Assembly: GCA_019695175.1 (NCBI GenBank)
Contig: JAIBAM010000001.1
Location: 85,689-149,688 of the forward strand
Reading direction: 5' to 3'
DNA length: 64,000 nt
Source of the DNA: Bdellovibrionales bacterium
GTDB lineage: Bacteria; Bdellovibrionota; Bdellovibrionia; Bdellovibrionales; UBA1609
In this document: positions 45,808 through 56,007 of the stretch, piece by piece
Position numbering within the stretch: position 1 is the stretch's first letter
How the letters are laid out: the number at the start of each line of letters is the position of its first letter
Position numbers and translations under genes: made by a program
The notes under the pieces: model-generated
What the model saw: the letters and a program-made list of their open reading frames with translations, nothing else
Database searches by the model: none
Told to the model about the DNA's origin: nothing

Positions 45808-47082
45808 CTAAAGCTCAGCATTCTGATGCATTAAACCGCGATAATAAGACATCACTTTTGGATCGGCTTTAATAGATTTTGTATTCCAATCTTCCACAAA
45901 AACACCTTGAGAGTTTCGTGCTCGACTGAGCGCCACATAAGCTTGACCTGGCTCCCAAACATGAGCCAAAGAGACAGTTAATTGATCCAATGTGACCCCT
46001 TGAGCCTTATGAATTGTCATAGCCCAAGCTAAATTAATGGGGAAATTAATGGCTACCACAAGGGGAGTTCCATCCGCATTTAGAAGTTTAAATTCTGTCT
46101 TCTCTACACTAATATTTTCACCAGATTGCAGTTCAATACGAAGTTCATTTTCTTGGATTTTTTTGATCACTCCCACACTCCCATTGACCCAACGTTTATG
46201 AACATCGTTTTGCCTTAGCATCACCAGAGCTTCTTTTTTTAAAACAATATTTTCTGGTATGGGGGCCAATTTTTTAAATTTTTGCACATCCAAGGATGCA
46301 CCAAAATATTGCGTTTTAAATTCAAATAATTCATGTTTAATTTTTTCTAGCTGACGCAGGTTATATTTTTCCACGTGATCTCTGTGAGAAAATAATCGTG
46401 TTGTCATCTCAAGCTGTAAATAATTTTTTTTGAATGAATTTTGCTTTTCTTGCAAAAAGTGAATGACTTTATTATCCACAAGCCCCTGTCGCACCCGATT
46501 TAAAATATGTAAATATTCAGAATCCGTGCTTCTCATAATTTCTGTTAAAACCACAGGGTGAAAATGGCTCATAGCCCAAGTTGTGCTCTGAAATGCCCAT
46601 AGTTTTTCATGAAAACCGATGGAGACCGGGGGTAGTTGAGCAAAATCCCCTACGACAATAATACGAATACCACCCCAAGGAGATTCCGATTTACGAACCA
46701 TTCTTGAAATGGTTTCAGCAGCCTGTAAGGTCATTGATGAAATCATGGATATTTCATCAATGACAACCGTTTTTGTCTTGTTTAATCTTCGAACCAGATT
46801 TCGGTCCTTCAGTGCTTTTTGGACCGTCTTATCAAAACCCCCCTCCATAATTCCCAAACCAAAGAAACTATGAAATGTGCATCCTCCCACTAAAATGGCA
46901 GCCGTACCTGTGCTTGCAAGTACTGGAATATCTTTACCTTTAAGAAACGAATTGATTAAAAAACTTTTCCCGCTTCCCGCTGCACCAGTCAGAAAAACAT
47001 TGTCCGAACCCTGGAGAATTTGAAGAGCCTGAGCCTGCCCCTGATTGAGAGCAGGATAAGATGTGGAATAGGTCTCACTCAC
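45808..47082 (-). CDS. Pif1/RecD-like SF1 helicase
   Basis: The protein is 424 aa. Helicase motifs in order are Walker A GAAGSGKS at about 34-41, TGTAAI (motif Ia), VIDEISM (Walker B), [10 protein letters not shown] (motif III) and the C-terminal [12 protein letters not shown] and YVALSRAR (motifs V, VI). This set places it in the Pif1 family of 5'-3' DNA helicases. The start is GTG at 47082, eight bases inside the end of the citrate synthase gene, so it is translationally coupled to a metabolic enzyme, which is odd. A DNA-repair or G-quadruplex unwinding role is from the family only. Confidence 0.88.
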   Translation of the reverse strand: MSETYSTSYPALNQGQAQALQILQGSDNVFLTGAAGSGKSFLINSFLKGKDIPVLASTGTAAILVGGCTFHSFFGLGIMEGGFDKTVQKALKDRNLVRRLNKTKTVVIDEISMISSMTLQAAETISRMVRKSESPWGGIRIIVVGDFAQLPPVSIGFHEKLWAFQSTTWAMSHFHPVVLTEIMRSTDSEYLHILNRVRQGLVDNKVIHFLQEKQNSFKKNYLQLEMTTRLFSHRDHVEKYNLRQLEKIKHELFEFKTQYFGASLDVQKFKKLAPIPENIVLKKEALVMLRQNDVHKRWVNGSVGVIKKIQENELRIELQSGENISVEKTEFKLLNADGTPLVVAINFPINLAWAMTIHKAQGVTLDQLTVSLAHVWEPGQAYVALSRARNSQGVFVEDWNTKSIKADPKVMSYYRGLMHQNAEL

Positions 47083-48400
47083 CCCAAATTTGGTCTTCGC
47101 CTTTAAGCCAATCTTTCACATTTTGCGTTGTAACCGATTTAGGCCGTTCAATCGGAAAGCCCAAAGCCCGCGCCCACAAACTTGCAGCTAAAACACCCAA
47201 AGAACGACTCACACCAAAAAGGACCGTGTAATAATCATACTCTCTCATTCCAAAGTGAACCAAAAGTGCCCCTGAGTGGGCATCCACATTAGGCCAAGGA
47301 TTTTTCACCTTATTAAGAGCTTGAAGGATCGGGGGAACTACCTCAAAAATTTTCCACACCACATTAACTAACGGGTCTTGGGGCATATGTTTTTTTGCAA
47401 ACTCGGCTTGAGCTGTAAAACGGGGATCTGTTTTTCTAAGCACAGCATGTCCATAACCTGGGACAACTTTACCCTCACTAAGGGTTTGCTTCACATATAT
47501 TTCAATTTCGTCCTTGGAAGGATTTTCCTTTTTAAGATCCTTTTGCATTTGAAAAATCCATTTGATGACCTCTTGGTTCGCCAAACCATGTAAGGGTCCA
47601 GCCAATCCATTCATCCCCGCTGCAAATGACAAATAGGGGTCACTTAACGCTGAACCCACTAAATAAGAGGTGTGAGCCGATACATTACCTCCCTCATGAT
47701 CAGCATGAATCGTCAAATACAGTCGCATCAGTTCGCGAAAGTTTTCTTTGTCGTAACCTAACTTGTTCGCAAATAATCCAGACCAATCCATCGCAACGGA
47801 GTTGGTTACTTTTGGACCGGATTGGTATTTCCTACGATAAACATAAGCTGCAATTTCAGGAAGTCTGGCGATCAAATTCATTGAATCTTCAAATTGATAA
47901 GACCAATAATCCTTTTTATTGACTCCTTCAGCATATTTTTTTGCAAAAATAGACTCTGTCTGAAGAGCCATCACTCCCACAACAAATTGGGTCATGGGGT
48001 GAGCTTCCCTGGGTAATCCATCAATAGTGTTGAAAACATGTGATGGAACTTGGGCTCGACTTAACCAATCCTGACTGAGTTCTTTGACCTCAGCATTTGT
48101 CGGAAGATCACCGGTCAGCATCAACCAAAACAACCCCTCAGGGAGGGGTTCAGATCCCCCTTCTACTTTTGGAAGTTTCTGTTTAAGCTCAGGAATAGAG
48201 TAACCGCGAAAGCGTATACCTTCATTGGCATCGAGCAAAGAAGTTTCATAAACTAAACCTGTAATACCCCTCATCCCCTGAAAGATTTGAGCCAACTGAA
48301 CTTCACCCACGACTTTACTTCCATGGGTCTTAAGCAAATCCTTAATTTCAACGGACAATTTATCTGCTTTTTCTTTAAAAATTCTTTTTAACTTTTCCAT
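47075..48400 (-). CDS. gltA: citrate synthase, eukaryotic (mitochondrial) type
   Basis: Condenses oxaloacetate and acetyl-CoA to citrate. The 441-aa protein keeps catalytic residues in [14 protein letters not shown], the [13 protein letters not shown] block, [14 protein letters not shown] and [11 protein letters not shown]. Long stretches such as [28 protein letters not shown] and [13 protein letters not shown] are the pattern of the mitochondrial type I enzyme rather than the usual bacterial dimeric or hexameric GltA. Bacterial homologues of this type exist in a few groups. The 3' end overlaps the helicase start by eight bases. No TCA-cycle neighbours are present. Confidence 0.93.
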   Translation of the reverse strand: MEKLKRIFKEKADKLSVEIKDLLKTHGSKVVGEVQLAQIFQGMRGITGLVYETSLLDANEGIRFRGYSIPELKQKLPKVEGGSEPLPEGLFWLMLTGDLPTNAEVKELSQDWLSRAQVPSHVFNTIDGLPREAHPMTQFVVGVMALQTESIFAKKYAEGVNKKDYWSYQFEDSMNLIARLPEIAAYVYRRKYQSGPKVTNSVAMDWSGLFANKLGYDKENFRELMRLYLTIHADHEGGNVSAHTSYLVGSALSDPYLSFAAGMNGLAGPLHGLANQEVIKWIFQMQKDLKKENPSKDEIEIYVKQTLSEGKVVPGYGHAVLRKTDPRFTAQAEFAKKHMPQDPLVNVVWKIFEVVPPILQALNKVKNPWPNVDAHSGALLVHFGMREYDYYTVLFGVSRSLGVLAASLWARALGFPIERPKSVTTQNVKDWLKGEDQIWGE

Positions 48401-48743
48401 TCCATTACGCTATAAATTTTTTGCAGGAAAGACATCTTTTATTCTAACACTTCGGCACTGCGTTGTTGTCTTTGAGAGTCGACTTGAAAATGATGTCTAC
48501 CGACGAAAAGCAACGAAATTAAGAATTTTATTCAGGAGCAACTAACGCAAGGGTTCCCAGCTGATTTAAGCAAAGAAATAGCCTTGCGAAGCCGCTGTGA
48601 TCTTGTAAGAATTAAATCGTCCCCTAAGCTGGAATCAAGAAAAAAAGAGAATAGAGGTTATCGACTTCAATCCAATTTGGAAAAAAGTCGGCTCTATTTT
48701 TTTTATTCATTCCAACTTAAAAAACTTAACAAAGGAGAAGGAA
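48401..48743. other. gene-free leader region upstream of gst
   Basis: 343 bases between the divergent citrate synthase and GST genes. It contains no credible gene. At its right end there is a terminator-like stem with a T run (listed separately) only 40 bases before the gst start. What transcript would end there is not clear. A short leader RNA or an attenuator for gst is possible. No known RNA family was recognised. Confidence 0.5.
48651..48704 (+). terminator. terminator-like hairpin in the gst leader
   Basis: ATAGAG at 48651-48656 pairs with CTCTAT at 48692-48697, and CGACTT at 48662-48667 pairs with AAGTCG at 48685-48690, with a small internal loop between. A run of eight T follows (48697-48704). 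This is the shape of a Rho-independent terminator or attenuator located just upstream of gst. Confidence 0.55.
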
Positions 48744-49340
48744 ATGAAACTTTATTTTTCCCCCGGCGCCTGTTCCATGGCTTCACACATGGTCATTCAA
48801 GAACTTGGGCTCAAGTGTGAAATTGTAAAAGTGGATTTGAGCACAAAAAAATTTTCAGGAGGAAATTTTTTAAGTATTAACCCTAGAGGACAAGTTCCGA
48901 CGCTTCAATTGGATAATGGTGAAATTTTAACCGAGGGCGCTGTCATAATGCAATACTTGGCAGATCAAGCTCCAGAAAAAAATCTCATTCCTAAAGCTGG
49001 GACTTTCGAAAGATACCGTTGCCAAGAGTGGCTCAATTATATAGCCACAGAAGTTCACAAAAACTTTTCCCCACTTTGGGACAAAAACTTACCTGAAGAA
49101 ACAAAAACTGTATTCAAAACAAACTTGACTCGACGTTTTGAGTTCTTAAATGAGAAGATTAAAGGGAAGACTTTTTTAATGGGAACAACTTTTACTGTTG
49201 CCGACTGTTACCTCTACACAGTTCTTAGTTGGGTTCACTATCTTAAAATTGATTTAACTCCATGGACCAACCTTATGGGGTATATGGAAAAAATCAAACA
49301 TCGTCCTGCAACAATGGCAACTTTTAAAGCCGAACAATAG
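48744..49340 (+). CDS. gstA: glutathione S-transferase, beta-class-like
   Basis: The protein is 198 aa with a thioredoxin-fold N-terminal domain (MKLYFSPGACSMASHMVIQE, where S11 or C10 is the glutathione-activating residue of the bacterial beta class), NPRGQVPTLQLDNG (cis-Pro) and TEGAVIMQYL (Glu/Ser glutathione contact). The alpha-helical C-terminal domain has FTVADCYLYTVLSW with the N-capping box. A good GGAG(AAGG)-type site precedes the ATG. Detoxification or peroxide defence is the family role; substrate unknown. Confidence 0.92.
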   Translation: MKLYFSPGACSMASHMVIQELGLKCEIVKVDLSTKKFSGGNFLSINPRGQVPTLQLDNGEILTEGAVIMQYLADQAPEKNLIPKAGTFERYRCQEWLNYIATEVHKNFSPLWDKNLPEETKTVFKTNLTRRFEFLNEKIKGKTFLMGTTFTVADCYLYTVLSWVHYLKIDLTPWTNLMGYMEKIKHRPATMATFKAEQ

Positions 49341-49385
49341 CTCCTTCTGATTACAATAATTTAAAGATTATTTTCCAGGCAACTA

Positions 49386-49431
49386 CTGCACACTAAGGTC
49401 TCAAGTAGGTCTTCAGTGTGCAGCTCTTTTT
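49386..49431 (+). terminator. terminator downstream of gst
   Basis: CTGCACACT at 49386-49394 pairs perfectly with AGTGTGCAG at 49415-49423, and AAG/CTT extends the stem past a one-base bulge. CTCTTTTT follows. It would end gst transcription. The stem overlaps the last codons of ampG on the opposite strand. Confidence 0.6.
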
Positions 49432-50645
49432 GTGCCAAAGTCTTTGGGACATACATAGCGAATCAATAAAATTCCCGGCACGGCTGCGACCATGCAAAAA
49501 AAATAAAAGCCGGACCATCCGAACCAGCTCGCCAAATAACCAGTAACTGCAGAGGCCACGCTACCTGGAACCGCCATGAGACTGGTCATTAAGGCATACT
49601 GAGTTGCTGTAAAACGAGTGTGAGTTTGAAGAGCCATAAAGGTTGAGTAGGCTGAAGTTCCAAGTCCTGCAGAAAATAATTCAAAAGCCACTGCAAAAGT
49701 GAGCAAAGCCGTATTTTTTCCGACCACAGACAAAAGAGCAAAACCGCCAATGGAAATCATTTGTAAAAACCCAAAATAAATCAGAGCTCGGTAAAGACTG
49801 ATTCGCATCAACAAAATACCGCCCAAAAACATTCCGCCAAACAGACTGGCCATGCCAACTCCTTTCACAATGACCAAATAATCTGTTTTTTCAAATCCCA
49901 ATAGTCTTACAAAAGGAACATTTAATGCCGCGGCCAAATTATCCCCTAATTTATACAACAAAATAAAAGCCAAAACGAGCCAGGCTCCAGGCCGATGAAA
50001 AAACTCTTGAAAGGGACCCACAACAGCTTCCTTCAGACTCCTTGGTGGAGTTGCAATCACTTCAGGCTCTTTGGTAAAAAGAACAACAACCGTTCCCAAT
50101 AAAATGACTGCAGCCAACAGCAAATAAGTGGTGGAAAAACCTAAATGGTCAGCTCCTATAAAAGCCAGTGCAAGACTCGCCATATTAGCTCCTCGAAAAG
50201 CATTCATATAAAGGGCTGAGCCCAAACCCAACTCAGAGTCCTTTAGATATTCCCTACGATGTGCATCAATAATAATATCCTGGCTGGCTGAAAAAAATGA
50301 AACAACTAAAGCCATAACTGCAATGTAAAATAAATCAATTTTAGGATCGAACTGTCCCAACAACCCAATGGAAAAAGCTAAACCCAGTTGGGAAACAATC
50401 ATCCATCCCCTTCGTCGTCCCAGTCGTTTAAACGAATATCTATCCATAAATGGAGACCAGAGAAATTTTAAAGAATAAGGAAGCGCTACAAGAGAAAAAA
50501 GTCCGATGGTTCCAAGATCTACCTTGGATTCGGTCATCCACATTTTTAAAATATCTCTGGTGATTAAATATGGCCATCCAGATGAAAAACCAAATGCAAG
50601 CATGACTAACATTTTAGGACTTAGCATGGCTTTGATTAATTTCAT
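49413..50645 (-). CDS. ampG: AmpG-type muropeptide permease (MFS)
   Basis: Inner-membrane importer, 410 aa with twelve hydrophobic segments, that takes up anhydro-muropeptides for cell-wall recycling. Characteristic features are the FGFSSGWPYLIT start, PYSLKFLWSPFMDRY (motif A region) and ASQDIIIDAHRRE in the middle, all typical of AmpG. A cell-wall recycling role fits the MpaA-like peptidase at 61282. The start is an ATG at the expected conserved position. It converges on gst, whose terminator overlaps its end. Confidence 0.9.
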   Translation of the reverse strand: MKLIKAMLSPKMLVMLAFGFSSGWPYLITRDILKMWMTESKVDLGTIGLFSLVALPYSLKFLWSPFMDRYSFKRLGRRRGWMIVSQLGLAFSIGLLGQFDPKIDLFYIAVMALVVSFFSASQDIIIDAHRREYLKDSELGLGSALYMNAFRGANMASLALAFIGADHLGFSTTYLLLAAVILLGTVVVLFTKEPEVIATPPRSLKEAVVGPFQEFFHRPGAWLVLAFILLYKLGDNLAAALNVPFVRLLGFEKTDYLVIVKGVGMASLFGGMFLGGILLMRISLYRALIYFGFLQMISIGGFALLSVVGKNTALLTFAVAFELFSAGLGTSAYSTFMALQTHTRFTATQYALMTSLMAVPGSVASAVTGYLASWFGWSGFYFFCMVAAVPGILLIRYVCPKDFGTKRAAH

Positions 50646-50815
50646 CCCATTCCCCCCTAGCGAAGCAGCTTTAGGAATCCATTGTTGCTTCTAGCTTAAA
50701 AAAAATTATAACTAAAACTCTCCCCATATCAATCGTAGCCTTGGGTTCGGATTCATGTTAGCCTGCTTTCTTTGTTTTCCATATAAAATTATAAATCATT
50801 TTTTTAAGGATCCAC

Positions 50816-51445
50816 ATGACAGATCATAACTCCTACTCGATTTATCATCGTTACGCGCGTTTTTATAATTTATGTTTCGGTATTTTTACCAATCAAGGCC
50901 ACTTGAAAGCCATCAGCCAAGCCAATTTGAAAGAAGGTGAAAAAGTCCTTGAGGTGGGGGTTGGTACAGGCCTTTCACTACCCCATTATCCCACCAACGT
51001 GGAAGTCACAGGTATTGACCTATCACCACAAATGTTAGAACGGGCCAAGAACTTGGTCAAAAAAGAATCCCTCCATCACGTAAAAGATCTGCAGATAATG
51101 AACGCCGAAAAAATGACCTTCGCCGACAATACCTTTGACTGCGTTATGGCCATGCATGTTTCCACAGTTGTTGGAAGTCCAAAAAATTTTGCCGATGAAA
51201 TGCGACGAGTTTGTAAACCCAACGGCAGAATTCTTATTGTCAATTACTTTCACGACTCTAAAACCCCTCTGGGAAAGTTGTCACAATTTCTTGTTCCCTA
51301 TGCTAAGTATATTGGTTTCCGACCAGATTTGACTTTAGAAAATTTTTTAGAACAAACAAATTTTATTATAGAAAAACAATTTCCAGTAAATTTATTTAAT
51401 GTTCACAGTGTGTTTCTGGTTCGAAACAATAAGACCGCGAAATAA
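50816..51445 (+). CDS. class I SAM methyltransferase, PmtA-like (phospholipid N-methyltransferase type)
   Basis: The protein is 209 aa. SAM motif I VLEVGVGTGLSLPHYP is at about 44-59, followed by VTGIDLSPQMLERA, motif II region and MRRVCKPNGRILIVNYF. The start DHNSYSIYHRYARFYNLCFG and the GTGLSLPHYP pattern are typical of Rhodobacter-type PmtA, which methylates phosphatidylethanolamine towards phosphatidylcholine. Other lipid or small-molecule substrates are possible. Its last 54 bases overlap, antisense, the end of the Rsm22-like gene. Confidence 0.78.
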   Translation: MTDHNSYSIYHRYARFYNLCFGIFTNQGHLKAISQANLKEGEKVLEVGVGTGLSLPHYPTNVEVTGIDLSPQMLERAKNLVKKESLHHVKDLQIMNAEKMTFADNTFDCVMAMHVSTVVGSPKNFADEMRRVCKPNGRILIVNYFHDSKTPLGKLSQFLVPYAKYIGFRPDLTLENFLEQTNFIIEKQFPVNLFNVHSVFLVRNNKTAK

Positions 51446-52705
51446 TCCTTTTTCCAGAGGGGAGATTTTGTGTAAGGCTTCCCCATCACATAATAGTCCT
51501 GCCTCAACCCGATGGTTCAACCTGGGTTTACCCACAAGAACTTTGCCAACCGAAGGAGTGCAAAAACCTTCTGCAGCTCTGTTGACCAGTAAATAACCCG
51601 AAACTCCTAAATGATTGCGAGTGATGCCTAAAAATTGATCCACTTCGATCATTTCCGTCGGCTGTTTCATTGTGAATTCAGAATAACACCAGTCCACTTG
51701 TGTTGCTAACATAGGACAAGGTTTATTTAATCCAGGACAGGGATATTTTACCAGCCAACCCTGATCGATGAGCTCCTCGCGAAGAAGTTGAGCGGATCGT
51801 GCTGAAAATTCAGCTGCAGGCTCACTAATAAGAAGCCACGCCGGAGCTTTTGACTGACCCCATTTTTTTAGGTAGCGTAACAATTCCAAAACCAAAGACG
51901 GATTCGATTGGATTTCATTCCATAAATAACTCATTGAAATAATGTTTAATTGGGAAGGTTTCTCAAGGTGTTTCATTAAAATATTTTTAGTTTTAAATTC
52001 ATGAAGAGAACCAAATAAAGTCTGAACTTTGGAATGCGGATCCACATCTTCAAGCATCCCTTGGGCCGCTTGCAAAAGAGGTCGACTTCGATCGATGAGT
52101 TCCCAGCCCCAAAGAACATTTACTTTTCTTTTTTTAAAGTAGGACCAAAGTGCTAAACTACAAGCCCCGGCCCCGGCTCCAATATCAATATGACGAACAG
52201 ACACCGGCTTTTGTAAAGGCAAGGTGGACTCAGGCTTAAGAACTTCCCCACGAGAATCTTTGTTCCCATTTTTGACTGAAATAAAATGAGGTTCAACGAG
52301 CCCCCTAAGGCCGGCTCGTTCAAGAATCATCAAATTACGAGCTATATTGGGAAGATGAAAACCCATTAGATAGGGCCCGACCCAAGCTGCGGTATTTAAT
52401 GGAAGTCGTTTAAGGTCTCGTCTTTCCTGAGTGTAAGTCCACCAAAGTTCGCTTAACTTTTGTGAATGACTTTGTAAAATCTTTCTCCACAATCCAGAGT
52501 CATACTCATTATGCTTTCCACTCTTTTTGGCTAAAACCTCTGGTGAAAGACGGGAAAACTTTTGAATTGCCTTCTTCCAGGCTACAAGGATTTGGGGATC
52601 CAGAACCGTAGATGAGGTGGCTCGTGAATTGGTTTTAGCGTTTTTTTGCAATTTGCTTTGCACTGTATTTTTTTGAAGCGGTATGTTTTTCAATGATCTT
52701 TTCAT
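51392..52705 (-). CDS. Rsm22-like small-ribosomal-subunit methyltransferase family protein
   Basis: The protein is 437 aa. A basic N-terminal extension (about 45 residues) precedes a SAM-fold with VRHIDIGAGAGACSLALWSYF (motif I) and ISMSYLWNEI. The C-terminal part has CPGLNKPCPM and DWCYSEF, cysteine clusters reminiscent of the Fe-S binding Rsm22 family involved in small-subunit assembly. Bacterial members are poorly characterised, so the substrate is unknown. It converges with the PmtA-like gene by 54 bases and diverges from the tricorn gene. Confidence 0.7.
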   Translation of the reverse strand: MKRSLKNIPLQKNTVQSKLQKNAKTNSRATSSTVLDPQILVAWKKAIQKFSRLSPEVLAKKSGKHNEYDSGLWRKILQSHSQKLSELWWTYTQERRDLKRLPLNTAAWVGPYLMGFHLPNIARNLMILERAGLRGLVEPHFISVKNGNKDSRGEVLKPESTLPLQKPVSVRHIDIGAGAGACSLALWSYFKKRKVNVLWGWELIDRSRPLLQAAQGMLEDVDPHSKVQTLFGSLHEFKTKNILMKHLEKPSQLNIISMSYLWNEIQSNPSLVLELLRYLKKWGQSKAPAWLLISEPAAEFSARSAQLLREELIDQGWLVKYPCPGLNKPCPMLATQVDWCYSEFTMKQPTEMIEVDQFLGITRNHLGVSGYLLVNRAAEGFCTPSVGKVLVGKPRLNHRVEAGLLCDGEALHKISPLEKGLFRGLIVSNQKHTVNIK

Positions 52706-52812
52706 GCCTTATATATAGATAAGGTTTCATCATTTGAATACAGGGATACTTCATGAAACGCGGGTTCGGAAATGACGCGTCTAAATTTTTTAATTCTAAA
52801 ACGGGGGTCAGC

Positions 52813-55800
52813 ATGTCTGGATACTTTAGATTTCCCACGGTTCACGGCAACCAGATTTGTTTTATAAGCGAAGATGATATTTGGACGACTTCTATTGAGG
52901 GTGGAGTGGCAAGAAGACTCACCTCTGGGGTCGGATTGGCCACCCATCCACTTTATTCACCTGATGGTAAACAACTTGTTTTCTCTAGTGAAGAAGAGGG
53001 TCATCGTGAAATCTACGTTGTTGACGCCACCGGTGGTGAGGTCCGACGTCGAACCTATCTTGGATCCCACTCCCACCCTGTGGCCTGGGATCCCAACGGC
53101 GACATCATATTTCGGAGTCGCGCCTACCATCCCCACTCTATAGATGAATTATATTCCCTAAACCCTTCCCTTGGGGCTCCGCAACCCTTGCAAGTTGGTC
53201 CTGCAACTTCCATAACCTATTCTTCCCAAGGGGAGATTGTCATCGAACGAAATTCGCATCGACCCGATCCCGCCCATTGGAAACTATATCGCGGCGGAAC
53301 CGCTGGAATCCTCTGGGTTGGGGAGAATCTCGATGCGCAATTTAGCAAACTACTTAATTTCAGTTCAAACTTTTCCAGACCTCTATGGATTGGAAATAGA
53401 ATTTATTTTATTTCAGATCATGAAGGTGTGGGTAATATATACTCCTGTTTAAAAGATGGTTTAGATTTAAGGAAACACACTCATTCAAAAGATTTTTACT
53501 GTCGCAACCCTCAAACTGATGGACAACACATTGTCTACCATTGTGGAGGAGAACTTTTCTGTCTGAATTTAATTACTGACAAAATAAAACATATTGACAT
53601 TCAATATTATAGCCAAAGAACTCAACGACAAAGAAAGTTTTCACCCGTTAAAAAATATTTAGAAAACTACAAAATCTCGCCCAAATCAGACCAAGTACAA
53701 ATCACTGTACGAGGACAACTCCATATTTTTAAACCCTGGGAGGGTTCAGTAACTAAGCTTGGGAAGAACACAGATTCAAGATATCGCTGCGCGGACTGGC
53801 TTTTTAATCAAGAAAAAATTGCTGTTGTCAGAGAACAAAACGGCAAAGACCAAGTGGAGCTCTATGAAACTGCAAACTGGAATCTAAAAGAAGTTTATGA
53901 AAATTTTGACTTTGGTAGAGTTATTTATCTTAAAGCTTCCCCCAAACTACCCTTTCTCGGATTGATCAATAACCGCAATGAAATCATTGTCATTAATTTA
54001 GAGACCCAAGCAATTTCTGTTGTGGATCGCAATGAGTTTTCCTACGTTGATTCTTTTGAGTGGTCTCCTGATGGAGACAAAATTGCTTTTCAAAAATCCA
54101 TCAACTCTTCTCAGTCTGTGATCGCAATTTTCGAAGTTAAAGAAAATAAAGTAAGCTTAGTAACTAAACCTCTACTTAAGGATTTCAGTCCTTCTTGGGA
54201 TCCCGAAGGAAAATTTTTATATTTTTTATCAGCAAGAATTCTGGATCCAGTTTATGACAATATGCAATTTGAATTGTCTTTTCCTCGAGGCATTGTTCCT
54301 TGTTTAATCTCCCTAAATAAAGAAACTCCCTCTCCATTTCTCATAAACCCTTGTGAGAAAAATGAACTTAAAAAACAAAATACCTCTGAAGAATCAGAGA
54401 AAAAAAAGTCGGATAACGAAAAAGACAAACCTCTGTCAGTTAAAATCGACTTCGACAACATTCAGAAACGCACACTTATGTTTCCAGTTTCCGAAGGAAA
54501 ATATATCAATATAAAAGGTTTACAAGGTGGGAAGGTGGCTTGGTCGATAAGTCCAATTAAAGGGGCAATTAAGACTCGATGGCCCTCCATTGAAGTCGAG
54601 TGCGAAAATCGACTGGAGGTTTATGATTTCTTCAATAAAAAAGCAGAGCCCGTAACCACATTAAGTCAGTTTGATGTCACTCCAGATTACAGTCATTTTA
54701 TCCTTCGCTACGGAAATAATCTTCGTTTAGTCAAAACAACAGAAAAATTAGATGAAAAAACAAGCCCTGGGGAGTTCAATAAAAAATCAGGATGGATCCA
54801 CTTGGAAAGAGTCAAAGTTCTTATCGAACCGGCCTCAGAGTGGAAGCAAATGCTTAATGAAGTTTGGCAGTTGCAAAAAGATCATTTTTGGGATCCAAAG
54901 TCCATTAACATAGACTGGAATCAAATCTGGAAAAACTATAGTTCTTTATTAGACAAAATCAACACTCGCATGGAGTTTAGCGATCTGGTATGGGAGCTTC
55001 AGGGTGAATTGGGAACTTCCCATGCTTATGATATTGGTGGCGATTACAGACCGTCACCACATTATGGAGTGGGTCTTTTAGGGGCCGACTTCCTTTGGGA
55101 TCCCAAGAAATCAGCTTATAAAATAAATAAAATTTATTGTGATAATAGTTGGAATGAAAATGAAGGTTCTCCTCTAGCACAGTTAGGCGTCAAAGCCCAG
55201 GAAGGGGACTGGATCACAGAAATTCAAGGGGAAGTTCTCACAGAGAAGACACCCATTGGAAGTCAGTTGCTTCATTTAGCCAATGAAGAGGTTTCCATTG
55301 GACTTCTAAAACAGGGCGAATCCACACCTCACAAGTTTTTAGTAAAAACTCTCGCCAGTGAACAACGAACTCGATACTTACATTGGGTTAACCAGAACCG
55401 AAAGTATGTTTTAGAAAATTCCCAGGGAAAAGTGGGTTACATTCACATACCAGACATGGGCCCCAGAGGATTTTCAGAATTCCATTATGGTTTTCTTACC
55501 AATTTTGACTGCGACGCTCTTATTATCGATGTAAGATTTAACGGTGGAGGACATGTTTCTCAATTGCTGTTAGAGAAAATAGCGCGAAGGCGTTTGGGTG
55601 CTTTTAAATCCAGATGGTTTGGGACCTCCTCTATCCCAGCGGAGTCGCCTGCGGGCCCCTTGGTTGCGATAACTAACGAATTTGCAGGTTCGGATGGAGA
55701 CATCTTTTCCCAGACTTTCAAGATGCGAAATTTGGGACCCCTCATTGGAACCAGAACATGGGGTGGTGTAGTTGGGATATGGCCCCGACATAGTCTTGTA

Positions 55801-56007
55801 GATGGAAGTGTGACCACTCAGCCAGAATACTCCAGTTGGTTTGCAGATATGGAATGGAAAGTGGAAAACTACGGCGTCGACCCTACAATCACTGTAGAGT
55901 TGGCCCCACATAACTATCGTAAAAAACAAGATCCTCAACTAGATCGAGCGATTATGGAGGCAATGAACTTACTAGAAAAAAACCCGCCATTTAAACCAAA
56001 TTTATAA
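52813..56007 (+). CDS. tricorn-type serine protease
   Basis: Large cytoplasmic protease, 1064 aa from ATG 52813, with the full tricorn order: an N-terminal WD40-like beta-propeller (DGKQLVFSSEEEGHREIY, further DG repeats), a second propeller, a PDZ domain and the C-terminal catalytic core. Catalytic S736-H737 (in TSHAYD), nucleophile S960 (in FAGSDGD) and E1018 (in WKVENYG) keep the spacing of the archaeal enzyme. I chose 52813 because GGGGG lies five bases upstream and the family begins MSGYFRFP; an ATG at 52753 would add 20 residues. It cleaves peptides released by other proteases. Confidence 0.92.
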   Translation: MSGYFRFPTVHGNQICFISEDDIWTTSIEGGVARRLTSGVGLATHPLYSPDGKQLVFSSEEEGHREIYVVDATGGEVRRRTYLGSHSHPVAWDPNGDIIFRSRAYHPHSIDELYSLNPSLGAPQPLQVGPATSITYSSQGEIVIERNSHRPDPAHWKLYRGGTAGILWVGENLDAQFSKLLNFSSNFSRPLWIGNRIYFISDHEGVGNIYSCLKDGLDLRKHTHSKDFYCRNPQTDGQHIVYHCGGELFCLNLITDKIKHIDIQYYSQRTQRQRKFSPVKKYLENYKISPKSDQVQITVRGQLHIFKPWEGSVTKLGKNTDSRYRCADWLFNQEKIAVVREQNGKDQVELYETANWNLKEVYENFDFGRVIYLKASPKLPFLGLINNRNEIIVINLETQAISVVDRNEFSYVDSFEWSPDGDKIAFQKSINSSQSVIAIFEVKENKVSLVTKPLLKDFSPSWDPEGKFLYFLSARILDPVYDNMQFELSFPRGIVPCLISLNKETPSPFLINPCEKNELKKQNTSEESEKKKSDNEKDKPLSVKIDFDNIQKRTLMFPVSEGKYINIKGLQGGKVAWSISPIKGAIKTRWPSIEVECENRLEVYDFFNKKAEPVTTLSQFDVTPDYSHFILRYGNNLRLVKTTEKLDEKTSPGEFNKKSGWIHLERVKVLIEPASEWKQMLNEVWQLQKDHFWDPKSINIDWNQIWKNYSSLLDKINTRMEFSDLVWELQGELGTSHAYDIGGDYRPSPHYGVGLLGADFLWDPKKSAYKINKIYCDNSWNENEGSPLAQLGVKAQEGDWITEIQGEVLTEKTPIGSQLLHLANEEVSIGLLKQGESTPHKFLVKTLASEQRTRYLHWVNQNRKYVLENSQGKVGYIHIPDMGPRGFSEFHYGFLTNFDCDALIIDVRFNGGGHVSQLLLEKIARRRLGAFKSRWFGTSSIPAESPAGPLVAITNEFAGSDGDIFSQTFKMRNLGPLIGTRTWGGVVGIWPRHSLVDGSVTTQPEYSSWFADMEWKVENYGVDPTITVELAPHNYRKKQDPQLDRAIMEAMNLLEKNPPFKPNL

